Part shown: positions 19,780 to 30,502 of the stretch, in pieces
Layout: every line of letters begins with the position of its first letter
How positions within the stretch are numbered: position 1 is the first letter of the stretch
Assembly (NCBI RefSeq): GCF_016107705.1
Contig: NZ_JAEHGC010000001.1
Coordinates: 940,201 to 1,004,200 of the forward strand
From: Neobacillus cucumis
GTDB taxonomy: Bacteria > Bacillota > Bacilli > Bacillales_B > DSM-18226
DNA length: 64,000 bases
Reading direction: 5' to 3'
Notes under the pieces: model-generated
The model's input: the letters and a program-made list of their open reading frames with translations, nothing else
Databases searched by the model: none
What the model was told of the DNA's origin: nothing
Position numbers and translations under genes: made by a program

Positions 19780-20571
19780 TCATCTTTTGATTTGCCTTTT
19801 CATCCAATTCGTTAAATCTTGGACAATTTTTCGATTTACACCTGGAGGAAAGTAATGGGTGTAAGACTCAAAATACCAGGCCTCTACAGGTTTGTTTAAA
19901 GCTTTCAGCCTCCGTTCAAGACGATATGCGTGTTCAACCGAAACATTATGATCATTCACTCCATGGATAATTAAAACAGGGGCTTCTAACTCCTCGATTT
20001 TAAATAGGGGAGTCCGTTCCTCATATCGCTCAGGAAATTTTTCGGGTGTACCGCCAATCACCCTTTTCATCATTCTACGCAAATCAGTGCGCTCATAATA
20101 GGTCAAGGCCATATCACTTACTCCTCCCCATGTAACAAGGGATGCTGCCTCTGGAAATTGAATTCCTGTTAAGAGCGCCATTACCCCGCCTCGTGAAAAA
20201 CCAAAAATATGAATATGCTGAACCTGTAGAAGGGATTTTAGCAGCAAAAAGGCCGAAAAAGCATCCTCCCTGTCCTCACCTGCAAAATCCTCATTCCCTT
20301 CTCCACCCTGATTTCCCCGGTAAAATGGTGCAAAAACAATAAACCCTTCGGCTGCAAACTGAGCAATTCTAGCTGGTCTAACTTTTCCAACATTTTTAAT
20401 CCCACCGCGTAAATATAAAAATCCCTCATTTGTTTTTTCAAATTTCGGCTCTGCCAGCAATCCTTTCACCTTTAATCCATTTGAAAGGTAGGTAACCAGC
20501 TTTAGCTCAACATTCGGATTTGGGGAGGGAAACCGATCCATTTCAATGATTTTTCCTGTATCTGCATTCAC
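19780..20571 (-). CDS. ytmA: Alpha/beta hydrolase, prolyl-oligopeptidase-like (YtmA)
   Basis: About 263 residues of alpha/beta hydrolase fold. The nucleophile elbow is IHIFGFSRGGVMALLTG with Ser in G-F-S-R-G. The acid is probably Asp in LIIHGVNDHNVSVEHA and the base His in ESYTHYFPPG. An early region, YLRGGIKNVGKVRPARIAQF, forms the oxyanion side. The dipeptidyl-peptidase/prolyl-oligopeptidase-like S9 branch is the family; the substrate is unknown. GTG at 20571 (VNADTGK) lies eight bases after AGGGAG and is preferred to the GTG at 20580. It is divergent from ytlA. Confidence 0.85.
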   Translation of the reverse strand: MNADTGKIIEMDRFPSPNPNVELKLVTYLSNGLKVKGLLAEPKFEKTNEGFLYLRGGIKNVGKVRPARIAQFAAEGFIVFAPFYRGNQGGEGNEDFAGEDREDAFSAFLLLKSLLQVQHIHIFGFSRGGVMALLTGIQFPEAASLVTWGGVSDMALTYYERTDLRRMMKRVIGGTPEKFPERYEERTPLFKIEELEAPVLIIHGVNDHNVSVEHAYRLERRLKALNKPVEAWYFESYTHYFPPGVNRKIVQDLTNWMKRQIKR

Positions 20572-20774
20572 CCTAACCACTCCCTTTTTATTTGACTATG
20601 CTAAACTTGTCTGTTTATTTCCGCTCCAATAAACAGGGTTAAAAAATTAACAATGCTCTTTAACACAGCCTTTTATTAAAAAATATTGTAACTGGGCATT
20701 CACACATTTTTTCCCTTTTCATACGATATCGTAGGCAAAAGCAGCCCAGATTTTTGAAGATTAGGAGGTTTAAC

Positions 20775-21788
20775 ATGAAAAAATGGCTAAAATTCAGTTT
20801 CTCAACGCTTCTTATTGCTATTCTTATGTTCTCACTTGCAGCCTGTAATAATGATACTACGAAGACTAAAAAACTGGAAAAAGTTCGGTTAGCTGAAGTA
20901 ACCCGGTCGATTTTTTATGCCCCTGAATATGTTGCCCTAGAAAAAGGATTTTTCAAAGCTGAGGGATTGGATGTAAAACTGACGACTACCTTCGGTGGCG
21001 ACAAAACTATGACGGCATTGCTGTCCGGTGGAACAGATATTGCACTTGTCGGTTCAGAAACTTCCATTTACGTTTATGCCCAAGGAGCAGATGATCCGGT
21101 GATAAACTTTGCTCAACTAACACAAACAGATGGAACATTTCTCGTTTCCAGAGAAAAAATTGATAACTTTTCATGGGATATGCTGAAAGGAAAAACCTTC
21201 TTAGGACAGCGTAAAGGCGGTATGCCTCAAATGGTGGGGGAGTTTGTTTTAAAGAAACACGGAATTGATCCGCATAAAGATTTAAATTTAATTCAGAACA
21301 TTGACTTCGCAAATATTTCCAGTGCCTTCGCCTCCGGGACTGGTGATTTTGTCCAATTATTTGAGCCAACGGCCAGTATCTTTGAAAAAGAGGGAAAAGG
21401 CCATATCATCGCTTCGTTCGGCACGGAATCAGGTCATGTTCCCTATACCACCTTTATGGCAAAGCAAAGCTATATGAAGGAGCATAATGCAACAGTTGAA
21501 AAATTCACGAGAGCCATTTATAAAGCACAACAATGGGTGAAAACACATAGTACAGAAGAAATCGCTAAGGCCGTTCAGCCTTACTTCCAGGATACTGACT
21601 TTGAAATTATTAAAATGGTGGTTGATCGTTATAAAAATCAAGGCTCTTTTGCTACAGACCCCATCCTTGATGAGGAAGAATGGAATAATCTCCAAAACAT
21701 TATGAAAGAGGCCGGCGAACTGCCAAAGCAAGTTGATTACAAAACATTAGTGAATACAAGCGTTGCAGAAAAAATCATTCAAAAATAA
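20775..21788 (+). CDS. ytlA: ABC transporter substrate-binding lipoprotein (YtlA)
   Basis: A 337-residue periplasmic-type binding protein. It begins MKKWLKFSFSTLLIAILM and has a lipobox LAAC, so it is a lipoprotein on the outer face of the membrane. The body, with EYVALEKGFFKAEGLDVKLT and GGTDIALVGSETSIYV, is typical of the NMT1/SsuA-like family that binds sulfonates, taurine or thiamine precursors. The ligand is not evident; no TPP riboswitch or sulfur-control leader is visible. The ATG at 20775 follows TTAGGAGGTTTAAC, so the seven upstream residues of the open frame are rejected. It is first in ytlA-ytlC-ytlD. Confidence 0.88.
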   Translation: MKKWLKFSFSTLLIAILMFSLAACNNDTTKTKKLEKVRLAEVTRSIFYAPEYVALEKGFFKAEGLDVKLTTTFGGDKTMTALLSGGTDIALVGSETSIYVYAQGADDPVINFAQLTQTDGTFLVSREKIDNFSWDMLKGKTFLGQRKGGMPQMVGEFVLKKHGIDPHKDLNLIQNIDFANISSAFASGTGDFVQLFEPTASIFEKEGKGHIIASFGTESGHVPYTTFMAKQSYMKEHNATVEKFTRAIYKAQQWVKTHSTEEIAKAVQPYFQDTDFEIIKMVVDRYKNQGSFATDPILDEEEWNNLQNIMKEAGELPKQVDYKTLVNTSVAEKIIQK

Positions 21789-21830
21789 TTACCCCAAGGC
21801 TCTTTTAAAACTATTTTAGGAGGCGGTCCG

Positions 21831-22601
21831 ATGAGTTTCTTAACCATTAACGAAATCCATCATACCTATTTGACAAAAAACTCCGTGACCACGGCCCTCT
21901 CCGATGTTTCGTTAAAAATCGAGGAAGGGGAATTTGTCTCCTTTCTCGGCCCAAGCGGCTGTGGAAAAACAACCCTTTTGTCCATTATTGCCGGGTTACT
22001 TAAACCAACCCAAGGGACGGTGCTTCTCGAAAATAAGCCTATATCTTCGAACAACAATGAAATTGGCTATATGCTTCAGCAGGATTACCTGTTTCCTTGG
22101 AAAACAATTGAGGAAAATATCCTATTGGGACTAAAATTATCAAACCAGCTGAATGAAAAGTCGAAAACGAAAACATTACAGCTTTTAAATCAAATCGGTC
22201 TAAAAGGTGTGGAGAAACAACTGCCAAAACAATTATCTGGGGGAATGAGGCAGCGTGCTGCACTCGTTCGAACATTAGCAACAGAGCCTAAGTTATTGAT
22301 GCTGGATGAACCCTTTTCAGCACTTGACTATCAAACAAAGTTAAAATTAGAGGATTTAGTCTCTAACACATTAACAGAGTTAAACAAAACAGCCATCCTT
22401 GTTACACATGATATTGGTGAGGCCATAGCCATGAGTGATCGGGTATTTTTGTTTTCAGCAAGACCTGGCGAGCTCCATCAAACTTTTCAAATTCCAAATG
22501 AGCTAAGAAATTTATCCCCTCTTGAAGCCCGTAACCACGAATTATATTCCAACTTATTTGAGTTGATATGGAAGGAGTTGGAGTCCCTTGAATCCTCATA
22601 A
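21831..22601 (+). CDS. ytlC: ABC transporter ATP-binding protein (YtlC)
   Basis: A 256-residue ABC ATPase with Walker [17 protein letters not shown] (residues 39-54), Q-loop [10 protein letters not shown], signature [13 protein letters not shown], Walker [13 protein letters not shown] and the H-loop VTHDIGEA. It fits the SsuB/TauB/ThiZ subgroup that pairs with NMT1-type binding proteins. TAGGAGGCGG precedes the ATG. It overlaps the permease gene by 14 bases. With ytlA and ytlD it forms a complete importer. Confidence 0.93.
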   Translation: MSFLTINEIHHTYLTKNSVTTALSDVSLKIEEGEFVSFLGPSGCGKTTLLSIIAGLLKPTQGTVLLENKPISSNNNEIGYMLQQDYLFPWKTIEENILLGLKLSNQLNEKSKTKTLQLLNQIGLKGVEKQLPKQLSGGMRQRAALVRTLATEPKLLMLDEPFSALDYQTKLKLEDLVSNTLTELNKTAILVTHDIGEAIAMSDRVFLFSARPGELHQTFQIPNELRNLSPLEARNHELYSNLFELIWKELESLESS

Positions 22602-23388
22602 AGTAAAACAGCTTCACCAGGAATACCTGCACTACTTAAAGGTTGAAAATAGATGGGTACGATTTTATCAGCTGTTAATTTTCCTCTTATTTTTTATAGG
22701 TTGGGAAGTTGCAAGCAGACTCCATTGGGTTGATCCGCTCATTTTTAGTTCCCCTTCCAAAATTGGGTTATTATTTTGGGATAAAATTCAAGATGGAACA
22801 TTGCTTGATAACACGATGGTCACATTAACTGAAACCATTTTCGGTTTTATTTTAGGGACATTACTAGGCACTATTATGGCTGCAATATTATGGTGGTCCC
22901 CGATGATTTCAAAAATTTTCGATCCATATCTAGTAATCTTAAATGCGCTACCAAAAGTTGCCCTTGGTCCCATTTTAATTGTTGCTTTAGGCCCGGGTTA
23001 TCCTTCGATTATTGCAATGGGAGTCATCATATCTGTTATAGTGACAACCATCGTAATTTATACATCCTTTCGTGAAGTTGATCCGAACTATATAAAAGTT
23101 CTGCAAACATTTGGTGCCACTCGTTTTCAATGCTTTAAGGAAGCGATTCTGCCGGCCAGTTTTCCAACGATTATCTCAACCTTAAAGGTAAATGTCGGAT
23201 TATCATGGGTAGGGGTAATTGTAGGAGAATACCTTGTATCAGCTAAAGGATTGGGGTATTTAATTATTTACGGCTTCCAGGTGTTTAATTTTACATTAGT
23301 GATGCTGTCACTCCTTGTTGTTGCTGTCCTAGCAACCATTATGTACCAGTTAGTAGACTATATTGAGAAAAAACTGATTAAAGAATAG
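22588..23388 (+). CDS. ytlD: ABC transporter permease (YtlD)
   Basis: A 266-residue integral membrane protein with about six hydrophobic segments. The EAA loop, contacting the ATPase, is [30 protein letters not shown] (read as [11 protein letters not shown] and [10 protein letters not shown]). It belongs to the SsuC/TauC/ThiX-type BPD permease family. The start is TTG at 22588, ten bases after AAGGAG inside ytlC, giving a 14-base overlap and translational coupling. The operon ends at a hairpin shared with purU. Confidence 0.92.
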   Translation: MNPHKVKQLHQEYLHYLKVENRWVRFYQLLIFLLFFIGWEVASRLHWVDPLIFSSPSKIGLLFWDKIQDGTLLDNTMVTLTETIFGFILGTLLGTIMAAILWWSPMISKIFDPYLVILNALPKVALGPILIVALGPGYPSIIAMGVIISVIVTTIVIYTSFREVDPNYIKVLQTFGATRFQCFKEAILPASFPTIISTLKVNVGLSWVGVIVGEYLVSAKGLGYLIIYGFQVFNFTLVMLSLLVVAVLATIMYQLVDYIEKKLIKE

Positions 23389-23415
23389 CGAAAAATATCG
23401 CTATTCTTTTAGTTT
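23382..23415. terminator. Bidirectional terminator between ytlD and purU
   Basis: AATAGCGA and TCGCTATT pair across AAAATA, followed by CTTTTAGTTTTTT on the plus strand. It ends both ytlACD and the long minus-strand glycine unit. Confidence 0.82.
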
Positions 23416-23426
23416 TTTCATGCCTC

Positions 23427-24311
23427 TCATGCAAATACAATCGTTTTATTTCCATGAACAAGTACTTTATCTTCAACATGCCAGGAAACCGCTTCAGCAA
23501 GAACCCTTTTTTCCACATGGCGCCCGGCCGTCTTTAGATCCTCAACTGTAAAACGATGATTAATACGCTGTACATCTTGTTCGATGATTGGTCCTTCATC
23601 AAGATCGTTCGTTACATAGTGGGCAGTTGCGCCGATTAACTTCACACCTCTGTTAAATGCTCTCACATAGGGATTGGCACCAACAAATGCCGGTAAGAAA
23701 GAGTGATGGATATTAATGATTTGATTCGGGAAATGAGAAATAAAATTCGGTGAAAGAATTTGCATATATCTTGCCAATACAATGAAGTCTACCTTCCCAT
23801 CTAATAGTTCTAATGCTTTATGTTCGGCCTCTTCTTTTGTTTCATGAGACATTGGAATATGATAAAAAGGGATGCCATAACTTTCAACTTCCTCTTTTAA
23901 ATTGGGATGATTACTGATTACCAAAGGGATGTCCACCGGGATTTCCTTTGACTTCCACCGCCAAAGAAGCTCGGTGAGACAATGATCTGCTTTGGAAACA
24001 AAGATAGCCATTCGCTTCCTTTTTTTATTCGTGCTTAACTGCCAATCTAAAGAATGCTCCTCCCCCATCATATGAAGATCTTGTTCAAGTTTTTCAAATG
24101 AAGAATCTAATTCTTCCAAATCAAACTCAATCCGCATGAAAAATATACCAGAGTGCGGGTCTGTTGTATGTTGATCAAAATGGACAATATTTGCTTTGTG
24201 TTCTAATAAAAAATTCGTTACGGTTGAGATAATACCTAGCTTTTCTGGACAAGAAATTAATAGTACCGCGCGATTTAGCTTTAACTTTGTGATCATTTCC
24301 GCTTCCACCAT
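23427..24311 (-). CDS. purU: Formyltetrahydrofolate deformylase
   Basis: A 294-residue enzyme that hydrolyses 10-formyl-THF to THF and formate. An N-terminal ACT domain (AVLLISCPEKLGIISTVTNF) precedes the formyltransferase fold, whose catalytic region shows INIHHSFLPAFVGANPY (Asn and His) and DLDEGPIIEQDVQRI (Asp). Length is usual. It starts three bases after the lpd stop, with AAAGGATGG as ribosome site. As the last gene of the glycine block it can recycle THF from one-carbon units formed by GCV and GlyA. It is far from purine genes here, which supports a role in C1 balance. Confidence 0.93.
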   Translation of the reverse strand: MVEAEMITKLKLNRAVLLISCPEKLGIISTVTNFLLEHKANIVHFDQHTTDPHSGIFFMRIEFDLEELDSSFEKLEQDLHMMGEEHSLDWQLSTNKKRKRMAIFVSKADHCLTELLWRWKSKEIPVDIPLVISNHPNLKEEVESYGIPFYHIPMSHETKEEAEHKALELLDGKVDFIVLARYMQILSPNFISHFPNQIINIHHSFLPAFVGANPYVRAFNRGVKLIGATAHYVTNDLDEGPIIEQDVQRINHRFTVEDLKTAGRHVEKRVLAEAVSWHVEDKVLVHGNKTIVFA

Positions 24312-24314
24312 CCT

Positions 24315-25715
24315 TTATGCATGAATTGCCTTTCCATCTACAGCTAGTGCTGCTTCACCGATTGCTTCGGCTAATGTAGGATGTGGATGGATTGTATGGG
24401 CAATATCCATTGCAGTTGCATTTAATACACGGGCAAGACCAAACTCGGTGATCATATCTGTTACATGAGGCCCCACCATATGAGCTCCTAACAGTTTATT
24501 TGTTCCTTCTTCAACAACAAGTTTGACAAATCCGTCTGATTCACCAAAAACGAGTGCCTTACCGATTGCACGAAATGAGAATTTACCGGTTTTTACTTGA
24601 AATCCTTTTTCCTTTGCTTCATCTTCTGTTAGTCCAACACTGGCTACTTCAGGACTGCAGTATACACATTTTGAAACAAGAGTTGGGTCAAGTGCATTTG
24701 GACTTTCTCCAGCTATATGTTCAATAGCAATGATTCCTTCATGTGAAGCGACATGAGCAAGCTGCAAGCCTCCAATAACATCACCAATTGCGTATATGTT
24801 CGGTTCTTTTGTTTGATAGGAATCATTTGTTTTAATAAAGATTCCATTCATTTCAATGGCCGTTTTTTCAAGTCCAATTCCTTCTGTGTTTGGCAATCTC
24901 CCTACGGATACTAAAAGTTTATCTGCAGAAAATGATGTTTCTTTCCCTTTATGCTCTGCCTTTATCGAAACACCATCACCTTTTTCAAGCGTTTCTGGGA
25001 GAACTTTTGCCCCTGTGACGATTTTTACGCCTTTTTTCTTTAGTAAACGCTGGATTTCCTTTGAAACATCTTTATCTTCTGTCGGTAAAATACGATCAGC
25101 ATATTCAAGCACAGTAACCTGTGTACCGAAGTCCACTAGCATCGATGCCCATTCAATTCCAATCACCCCACCGCCAACAATAATGATGGAATTTGGAAGT
25201 GTTTCCATTTCCAGAGCTTCATCTGATGTCATCACATACTTTTCATCTGCTTCTAAGCCATAGAATGTTCTAGGCCGGGAACCTGTCGCAATTAAAATAT
25301 TCCGCGGACTAATAATGATTTCTCCGCCCTCATTGTTCAATTCAACTAAAACATCTTTTGACTCCAAGATACTGCCTTTTCCATCATAAACATCGATTTT
25401 TCCTTTTTGCATTAGATGTTGGATCCCCTTAAAAAGACGTTCCTGGATTTCTTCTTTCCGAGCTTGTACTTTTGAAAAATCAAGTCCAATTTCAGGGGTA
25501 ATTACCCCAAACCGCTCTGCATTTTTTGTTTGAGAATATAATTCTGCACTTCTTAATAAGGCTTTGGTTGGGATACACCCAGCATGAAGGCATGTTCCAC
25601 CGATTTTCCCTTTTTCAACAACCGCTGCTTTTAAACCTAATTGAGATGCACGAATGGCAGCCACGTATCCTCCAGGCCCGCCGCCGATAATAACAACATC
25701 ATATTCTTTTGTCAT
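24315..25715 (-). CDS. lpdA: Dihydrolipoyl dehydrogenase, probable glycine-cleavage L protein
   Basis: A 466-residue flavoprotein disulfide reductase that reoxidises dihydrolipoyl groups with NAD+. It has the FAD site DVVIIGGGPGGYVAAIRAS (residues 6-24), the redox disulfide GGTCLHAGCIPTKALL (Cys-x4-Cys), the NAD site IIIVGGGVIGIEWASML, and the C-terminal His-Glu pair in HTIHPHPTLAEAIGEA. The frame extends to 25745, but AAAGGAGAAACGAAA before the ATG at 25715 fixes the start. Neighbouring lipA and gcv genes make it the likely L protein of glycine cleavage, although it may also serve other 2-oxoacid complexes. Confidence 0.93.
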   Translation of the reverse strand: MTKEYDVVIIGGGPGGYVAAIRASQLGLKAAVVEKGKIGGTCLHAGCIPTKALLRSAELYSQTKNAERFGVITPEIGLDFSKVQARKEEIQERLFKGIQHLMQKGKIDVYDGKGSILESKDVLVELNNEGGEIIISPRNILIATGSRPRTFYGLEADEKYVMTSDEALEMETLPNSIIIVGGGVIGIEWASMLVDFGTQVTVLEYADRILPTEDKDVSKEIQRLLKKKGVKIVTGAKVLPETLEKGDGVSIKAEHKGKETSFSADKLLVSVGRLPNTEGIGLEKTAIEMNGIFIKTNDSYQTKEPNIYAIGDVIGGLQLAHVASHEGIIAIEHIAGESPNALDPTLVSKCVYCSPEVASVGLTEDEAKEKGFQVKTGKFSFRAIGKALVFGESDGFVKLVVEEGTNKLLGAHMVGPHVTDMITEFGLARVLNATAMDIAHTIHPHPTLAEAIGEAALAVDGKAIHA

Positions 25716-25830
25716 TTTCGTTTCTCCTTTCCACCATAACAACACCTATAATACCTACCGGAAAACTTTGATTATAAGTAATAAAAATCAGGGGATGCTC
25801 CTTGCATTTTAAGGCACATTCAGAATCCCA

Positions 25831-26136
25831 TTAATCGATTTCAATTGCGCAAGCACTTGAGGTAAAGCTGTCTCCAACTAGAAACCCCTGTTCAACTTGA
25901 TAATCAATTTCTGTTTCTTCATCTAAATAGCGTTTAGTAAAATGATCCAGCCGAATTTGTATCCCATCCATCTCAATGCATAAATCGTTTCGACGCGGTT
26001 CATCAAAAACAATTGAAAACTTAACAGACATCCCGCAGCCCCCAGTTACATCCGCATCAATCCGGGGAATTTTTCCTTCCGTCTCAATCATCTCTTTAAG
26101 TTTGTCTATCGCCGCTACTGTTACTTTTAACTTCAT
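25831..26136 (-). CDS. HesB/IscA-like Fe-S biogenesis domain protein
   Basis: A 101-residue protein of the iron-sulfur cluster biosynthesis (HesB/IscA-like, YqkB) family. It contains DADVTGGCGMSVKFSIVFDE and ends VGDSFTSSACAIEID. Two Cys remain (G-G-C-G and S-A-C-A), against three in classical IscA, so it belongs to the divergent branch. It sits 30 bp downstream of lipA on the same strand. LipA consumes an auxiliary 4Fe-4S cluster in each turnover, so an Fe-S helper there is plausible but inferred. TAAGGAGGGGC-type sequence precedes the ATG. Confidence 0.82.
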   Translation of the reverse strand: MKLKVTVAAIDKLKEMIETEGKIPRIDADVTGGCGMSVKFSIVFDEPRRNDLCIEMDGIQIRLDHFTKRYLDEETEIDYQVEQGFLVGDSFTSSACAIEID

Positions 26137-26166
26137 AGGATGCCCCTCCTTTTCTCCTATTTGCCC

Positions 26167-27048
26167 TTATCGCACATTCGCTTTTGCTGCATTGACCTGT
26201 TCATCTGCATGATAGGAGGAGCGAACGAGCGGACCCGCTTCGCAATGACTAAAACCTTTTGACATGGCGATTACTTTTAGTTCTTCAAATTCTTGCGGAC
26301 TCCAGTATTTTTGTACTTTTAAATGTTGTTTAGTAGGCTGCAAATACTGTCCAATAGTCATAATGTCCACATTATTCGCGCGAAGATCATCCATTGTTTC
26401 GATAATTTCCTCTTTCGTTTCTCCAAGTCCGATCATAATGCTTGATTTTGTTGGAATAGCAGGATTCATTTCTTTTGCGCGCCGTAAAAATTCAAGGGAT
26501 CGCTCGTATGTAGCCCTGGCACGAATTTTTGGTGATAAACGTTTCACTGTCTCAATATTGTGATTTAAAATATCCGGCTTTGCATCCATTAAGGTTTTTA
26601 AATTTTCATATTTACCATTCATATCAGATGGTAGGACTTCAATGCTGCAAAATGGATTACGTCGCCTTACAGCTCTTACCGTTTCAGCAAAAACCCCGGC
26701 TCCTCCATCTTTTAAATCATCACGTGCAACCGCGGTAATCACAACATGTTTTAATCCCATCAGCTCCACTGATTCTGCCACGCGCTCTGGCTCTTCCCAA
26801 TCAAGTTCTGTCGGAAGCCCTGTTTGAACGGCACAGAATCGGCAGGCACGTGTGCATACACTTCCTAAAATCATAAAGGTTGCCGTTTTTCGCGATGCCC
26901 AGCATTCATGAATGTTCGGACATTTTGCTTCTTCACAGACTGTATGAAGCCTTTTTTCACGCATCATCGATTTTAAGCCAGTATACTGATCATTCGTATT
27001 TAATTTTATCTTGAGCCATTCTGGTTTACGTACATACTCAGTTGCCAT
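26167..27048 (-). CDS. lipA: Lipoyl synthase
   Basis: A 293-residue radical SAM enzyme that inserts two sulfurs into octanoyl groups on lipoyl domains such as GcvH. The auxiliary cluster motif is [12 protein letters not shown] (C-x4-C-x5-C) and the radical SAM motif is CTRACRFC. Near the C-terminus is [20 protein letters not shown] with the conserved R-S-S-Y. The frame opens at GTG 27057, but AGGAG nine bases before the ATG at 27048 sets the start. It follows gcvPB after a hairpin, so it may be transcribed by read-through or from its own promoter. Confidence 0.97.
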   Translation of the reverse strand: MATEYVRKPEWLKIKLNTNDQYTGLKSMMREKRLHTVCEEAKCPNIHECWASRKTATFMILGSVCTRACRFCAVQTGLPTELDWEEPERVAESVELMGLKHVVITAVARDDLKDGGAGVFAETVRAVRRRNPFCSIEVLPSDMNGKYENLKTLMDAKPDILNHNIETVKRLSPKIRARATYERSLEFLRRAKEMNPAIPTKSSIMIGLGETKEEIIETMDDLRANNVDIMTIGQYLQPTKQHLKVQKYWSPQEFEELKVIAMSKGFSHCEAGPLVRSSYHADEQVNAAKANVR

Positions 27049-27096
27049 CTTATTCACTCCTATGAACGGAACATATAATCTGCTAAACGTGAAAAT

Positions 27097-27128
27097 TATC
27101 TGTGCGGAGGTATCCCCGCACAGATGGA
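27097..27128 (-). terminator. Hairpin between gcvPB and lipA
   Basis: ATCTGTGCGG and CCGCACAGAT pair at about 27100-27125. On the minus strand the tail is AATTTTC, a weak T-tract, so partial read-through into lipA is likely. Confidence 0.65.
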
Positions 27129-27136
27129 AGATTTCT

Positions 27137-28627
27137 TTATACGTTTACAGGTTCTTTTTCTTTTACTGCCGATTCCTCTTTTTTATAACGTAAAATTGGT
27201 TGTCTCGCTGCCTGTACTTCATCCAATCGGCCAATCACCGTTGTATGTGGTGCATCTAATACGATACCTGGGTTTTCTTCTACCTCTTTGGCAATTTGAA
27301 TCATCACATCCGCAAATGCATCCATTGTTTCCTTTGACTCTGTTTCTGTTGGTTCAATCATCAAACACTCCTCAACATTTAGCGGGAAGTAGATGGTTGG
27401 CGGATGATATCCAAAATCAAGCAGACGTTTGGCCATGTCAAGTGTTCTGACCCCCAGCTTCTTCTGTCTTGAACCGGATAATACAAATTCATGCTTGCAA
27501 ATTTGTGAATATGGTGCATCAAAATAAGGCTCAAGTCTTTTACGAAGATAGTTCGCATGAAGGACAGCCCCTTCAGAAACTTCACGCAATCCTATTGATC
27601 CCAATGTACGAATATAAGTGTATGCACGAACCAAAATTCCAAAGTTTCCATGATAGCCTTTTACACGACCAATAGATAATGGATAATTTGAATTCAACAC
27701 AAATTTATCACCGTCTTTTTCAACGCGTGGTACAGGTAAATAAGGAAGAAGGAATTCCTTAACACCAACAGGACCTGCACCAGGACCTCCACCACCGTGT
27801 GGACCCGTAAATGTTTTGTGAAGATTTAAATGCACGATATCGAAGCCCATTGATCCTGGAGTTGTTTTTCCTAAAATCGCATTGGCATTCGCACCATCAT
27901 AGTATAGTAATCCGCCTGCTTCATGAACTACAGCAGCAATTTCTGCGATTTCTTGTTCAAATAAACCAAGTGTATTAGGGTTTGTTAACATTAATGCAGC
28001 GGTATCACTATCAACATGTTTCTTTAATTCATCTAAGTTAACTAATCCATTTTCGTTTGATGGAATCGTTACTGTCTTAAATCCTGCAACGCTCGCACTA
28101 GCAGGATTTGTGCCATGAGCGGAGTCTGGAACAAGAACTTTCTTTCTAACTTCACCTTTTTGCTCATGGTAAGCTTTAACCATCATTAATCCAGTCCATT
28201 CACCTTGAGCACCTGCAGAAGGTTGTAATGTTACTGCATCCATACCAGTGATTACAGCTAACTCTTCTTGTAGATTATATAAAAGCTCTAATGCACCTTG
28301 TACAGTTTCGCTTGGTTGATATGGGTGAATACGGCTTAACCCTGTTAGTCGTGCCACATCTTCGTTAATTTTCGGATTATATTTCATCGTACAAGATCCA
28401 AGAGGATAGAATCCATTATCAATCCCATGGTTTTTATTTGAAAGTGCAGTATAGTGACGAACAAGTTGAAGCTCAGATACTTCAGGTAGTTCTGCTGCTT
28501 CATCACGAATTAAATGTTTTGGAAATTTATCTTGTAAATCAACACTTTCAACATCACTTTTCGGAAGGCTGTAACCTACACGACCTGAACGACTGATTTC
28601 AAAAATTAGATCATTATATTCAACCAT
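27137..28627 (-). CDS. gcvPB: Glycine dehydrogenase (decarboxylating) subunit 2
   Basis: A 496-residue P-protein subunit that carries the pyridoxal phosphate. The PLP lysine is in [20 protein letters not shown], and [17 protein letters not shown] is a conserved earlier block. P protein decarboxylates glycine and passes aminomethyl to lipoyl-GcvH. The two-gene form of P protein is normal in Bacillus. It overlaps the gcvPA end by eight bases. The C-terminus ([20 protein letters not shown]) matches the family. Confidence 0.97.
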   Translation of the reverse strand: MVEYNDLIFEISRSGRVGYSLPKSDVESVDLQDKFPKHLIRDEAAELPEVSELQLVRHYTALSNKNHGIDNGFYPLGSCTMKYNPKINEDVARLTGLSRIHPYQPSETVQGALELLYNLQEELAVITGMDAVTLQPSAGAQGEWTGLMMVKAYHEQKGEVRKKVLVPDSAHGTNPASASVAGFKTVTIPSNENGLVNLDELKKHVDSDTAALMLTNPNTLGLFEQEIAEIAAVVHEAGGLLYYDGANANAILGKTTPGSMGFDIVHLNLHKTFTGPHGGGGPGAGPVGVKEFLLPYLPVPRVEKDGDKFVLNSNYPLSIGRVKGYHGNFGILVRAYTYIRTLGSIGLREVSEGAVLHANYLRKRLEPYFDAPYSQICKHEFVLSGSRQKKLGVRTLDMAKRLLDFGYHPPTIYFPLNVEECLMIEPTETESKETMDAFADVMIQIAKEVEENPGIVLDAPHTTVIGRLDEVQAARQPILRYKKEESAVKEKEPVNV

Positions 28628-29972
28628 TTACAACAGCCTCCAATGCTTCTACAAATTTGTCTATCTCTTCTTTTGAACGTTGTTCTGTTACCGCAATCAG
28701 CATTTGATTGTCAAATCCGTAATCAATTCCTAAGTCATACCCACCAATGAGCCCTGATTCAAGAAGTTTAGTGTTTACTTCTTTAACCGGGCGTGGAAGT
28801 TCTACAACAAATTCATTGAAGAATGCTGATTTGTTTAAAACGTTAAAGCCTTTGTTTTGAAGAGACTTTGCCATGTAGTCAGCTTTCTCAATATTTTGCT
28901 GTGCCATTTCACGAACACCATTCTTTCCTAATGCTGACATCCAAATAGAAGAGGCAAGAGCATTTAGTGCTTGGTTTGAACAAATATTAGAAGTCGCTTT
29001 ATCGCGGCGAATATGCTGCTCGCGAGCTTGCAAGGTTAATACAAATCCTCGTCTTCCTTGTTCGTCATGAGTTTGCCCTACAATACGTCCTGGAATTTTA
29101 CGCATATATTTTTGTTTAACTGCAAAATATCCGCAGTGCGGGCCGCCAAAGGACATTGGAACACCAAGTGGCTGCATATCTCCGACAACAATATCTGCTC
29201 CAAGTTTACCAGGTGATTGTAATAGAGCTAATGCTAGTGGGTTTGAACTTACGATGAAAAGAGCACCAACTTCATCAGCGATATTCTTAATTGCTGTCAA
29301 ATCTTCAATAGAACCAAAGAAGTTTGGATATTGAACAATAACAGCAGCCGTGTCTTTATCTACTTGTGCTTTAAGTTGTTCTAAGTCTGTTACATCTGTA
29401 GCAAGACTTACTTCTTCAACTGAATATTCTTGACCCTTTGCAACAGTGTTTAAAATTGCACGTGATTCAGGATGAACAGCTTTTGAAATCACTACTTTTG
29501 AACGTCTTGTAGAAGCAATAGCAAGTGAGGCCGCTTCTGCAAGTGATGTAAAGCCATCGTACATGGAGGAGTTGGCCACATCCATTCCGGTCAACTCACA
29601 AACCATCGTTTGGAATTCAAAAATTGCTTGTAATTCCCCTTGGCTGATTTCTGGTTGATATGGTGTATAAGCAGTATAAAATTCTGAACGTGAAATCATA
29701 TGATCAACAACACTTGGAATGTAATGATCATATGTACCCGCGCCTAGAAAAGTTGGATATTGATTTGCATTTAAATTACTTGCAGCAAGTTGGTTCATTT
29801 TTTTCATTAAAATAGGTTCTGGATCCGCTTCTGGAATTGTTAATTCACCTTTTAAACGAAGTTCAGATGGAATATCTTCAAATAATTCTTCAATTGAAGA
29901 CATTCCTAAGAAATCGAGCATTTCCTTTTTATCTTGTTCCGTATCAGGGAGATATCTATAAGTATTCGCCAT
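28620..29972 (-). CDS. gcvPA: Glycine dehydrogenase (decarboxylating) subunit 1
   Basis: A 450-residue PLP-fold subunit beginning [20 protein letters not shown] and containing [20 protein letters not shown] and [19 protein letters not shown], hallmark blocks of P1. It lacks the PLP lysine, as expected for this half. The frame opens upstream to 30020, but AAGGAGAGGAATAAG directly before the ATG at 29972 sets the start. The ATG is one base beyond the gcvH stop, and the 3' end overlaps gcvPB, so gcvH-PA-PB are translationally linked. Confidence 0.96.
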   Translation of the reverse strand: MANTYRYLPDTEQDKKEMLDFLGMSSIEELFEDIPSELRLKGELTIPEADPEPILMKKMNQLAASNLNANQYPTFLGAGTYDHYIPSVVDHMISRSEFYTAYTPYQPEISQGELQAIFEFQTMVCELTGMDVANSSMYDGFTSLAEAASLAIASTRRSKVVISKAVHPESRAILNTVAKGQEYSVEEVSLATDVTDLEQLKAQVDKDTAAVIVQYPNFFGSIEDLTAIKNIADEVGALFIVSSNPLALALLQSPGKLGADIVVGDMQPLGVPMSFGGPHCGYFAVKQKYMRKIPGRIVGQTHDEQGRRGFVLTLQAREQHIRRDKATSNICSNQALNALASSIWMSALGKNGVREMAQQNIEKADYMAKSLQNKGFNVLNKSAFFNEFVVELPRPVKEVNTKLLESGLIGGYDLGIDYGFDNQMLIAVTEQRSKEEIDKFVEALEAVVNG

Positions 29973-29973
29973 C

Positions 29974-30372
29974 TTATTCCTCTCCTTCTTCATTGATAAA
30001 TGCTTTGTACTCATCTTCATTTAAAAGGGATTCAAGCTCTTCTGGAACCGACATTTCCACTTCTACCAACCAGCCTTTACTGAATGGATGTTCGTTAATT
30101 GTCTGAGGAGCATCTTCTAACTCTTCGTTGATCCGGACTACAGTACCCGAAACTGGAGCGAAAATTTCAGAAACGGCTTTAACCGATTCGATTGTTCCCA
30201 TTGATTCATCCGCTGTTACTTCATCATCCACTTGCGGATTTTCCACAAATACAATATCTCCCAACTGTTTTTGTGCATAATCAGAAATCCCGATTCGTAC
30301 TCGATTTCCGTCTAACTTTAAAACCCACTCATGTTCCTTGCTATATAGTAAAGTTGCAATTGCTTGTGTCAT
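29974..30372 (-). CDS. gcvH: Glycine cleavage system H protein
   Basis: A 132-residue lipoyl carrier. The lipoylated Lys is in [19 protein letters not shown], and [20 protein letters not shown] is the usual N-terminal block. It shuttles aminomethyl between P, T and L proteins. In B. subtilis gcvH lies apart from gcvT-PA-PB; here it is inserted between gcvT and gcvPA. In B. subtilis GcvH also supplies lipoate to other complexes. AAGGGACG lies upstream of the ATG. The 130-bp gap to gcvT shows nothing clear. Confidence 0.95.
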   Translation of the reverse strand: MTQAIATLLYSKEHEWVLKLDGNRVRIGISDYAQKQLGDIVFVENPQVDDEVTADESMGTIESVKAVSEIFAPVSGTVVRINEELEDAPQTINEHPFSKGWLVEVEMSVPEELESLLNEDEYKAFINEEGEE

Positions 30373-30502
30373 AATATTTTCGTCCCTTCAACTGTTAATT
30401 AGAATTTAATAAGTTTAAAAATCATTTTTAAGTATGTTTGTTTAATCAGCCTTTATGCCTGACCCCAGTTTGAGAGTCTGCCAGAGTATCTTTATTACTC
30501 TA

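Noticed and set aside
20581..20774. Possible TPP or S-box leader before ytlA
   Set aside because: None of the conserved aptamer blocks (such as CTGAGA for TPP or the S-box core) is present in this stretch.
30373..30502. Possible regulatory element between gcvT and gcvH
   Set aside because: Contains only a degenerate GGTCAGGCAT-like scrap and no convincing hairpin or promoter.
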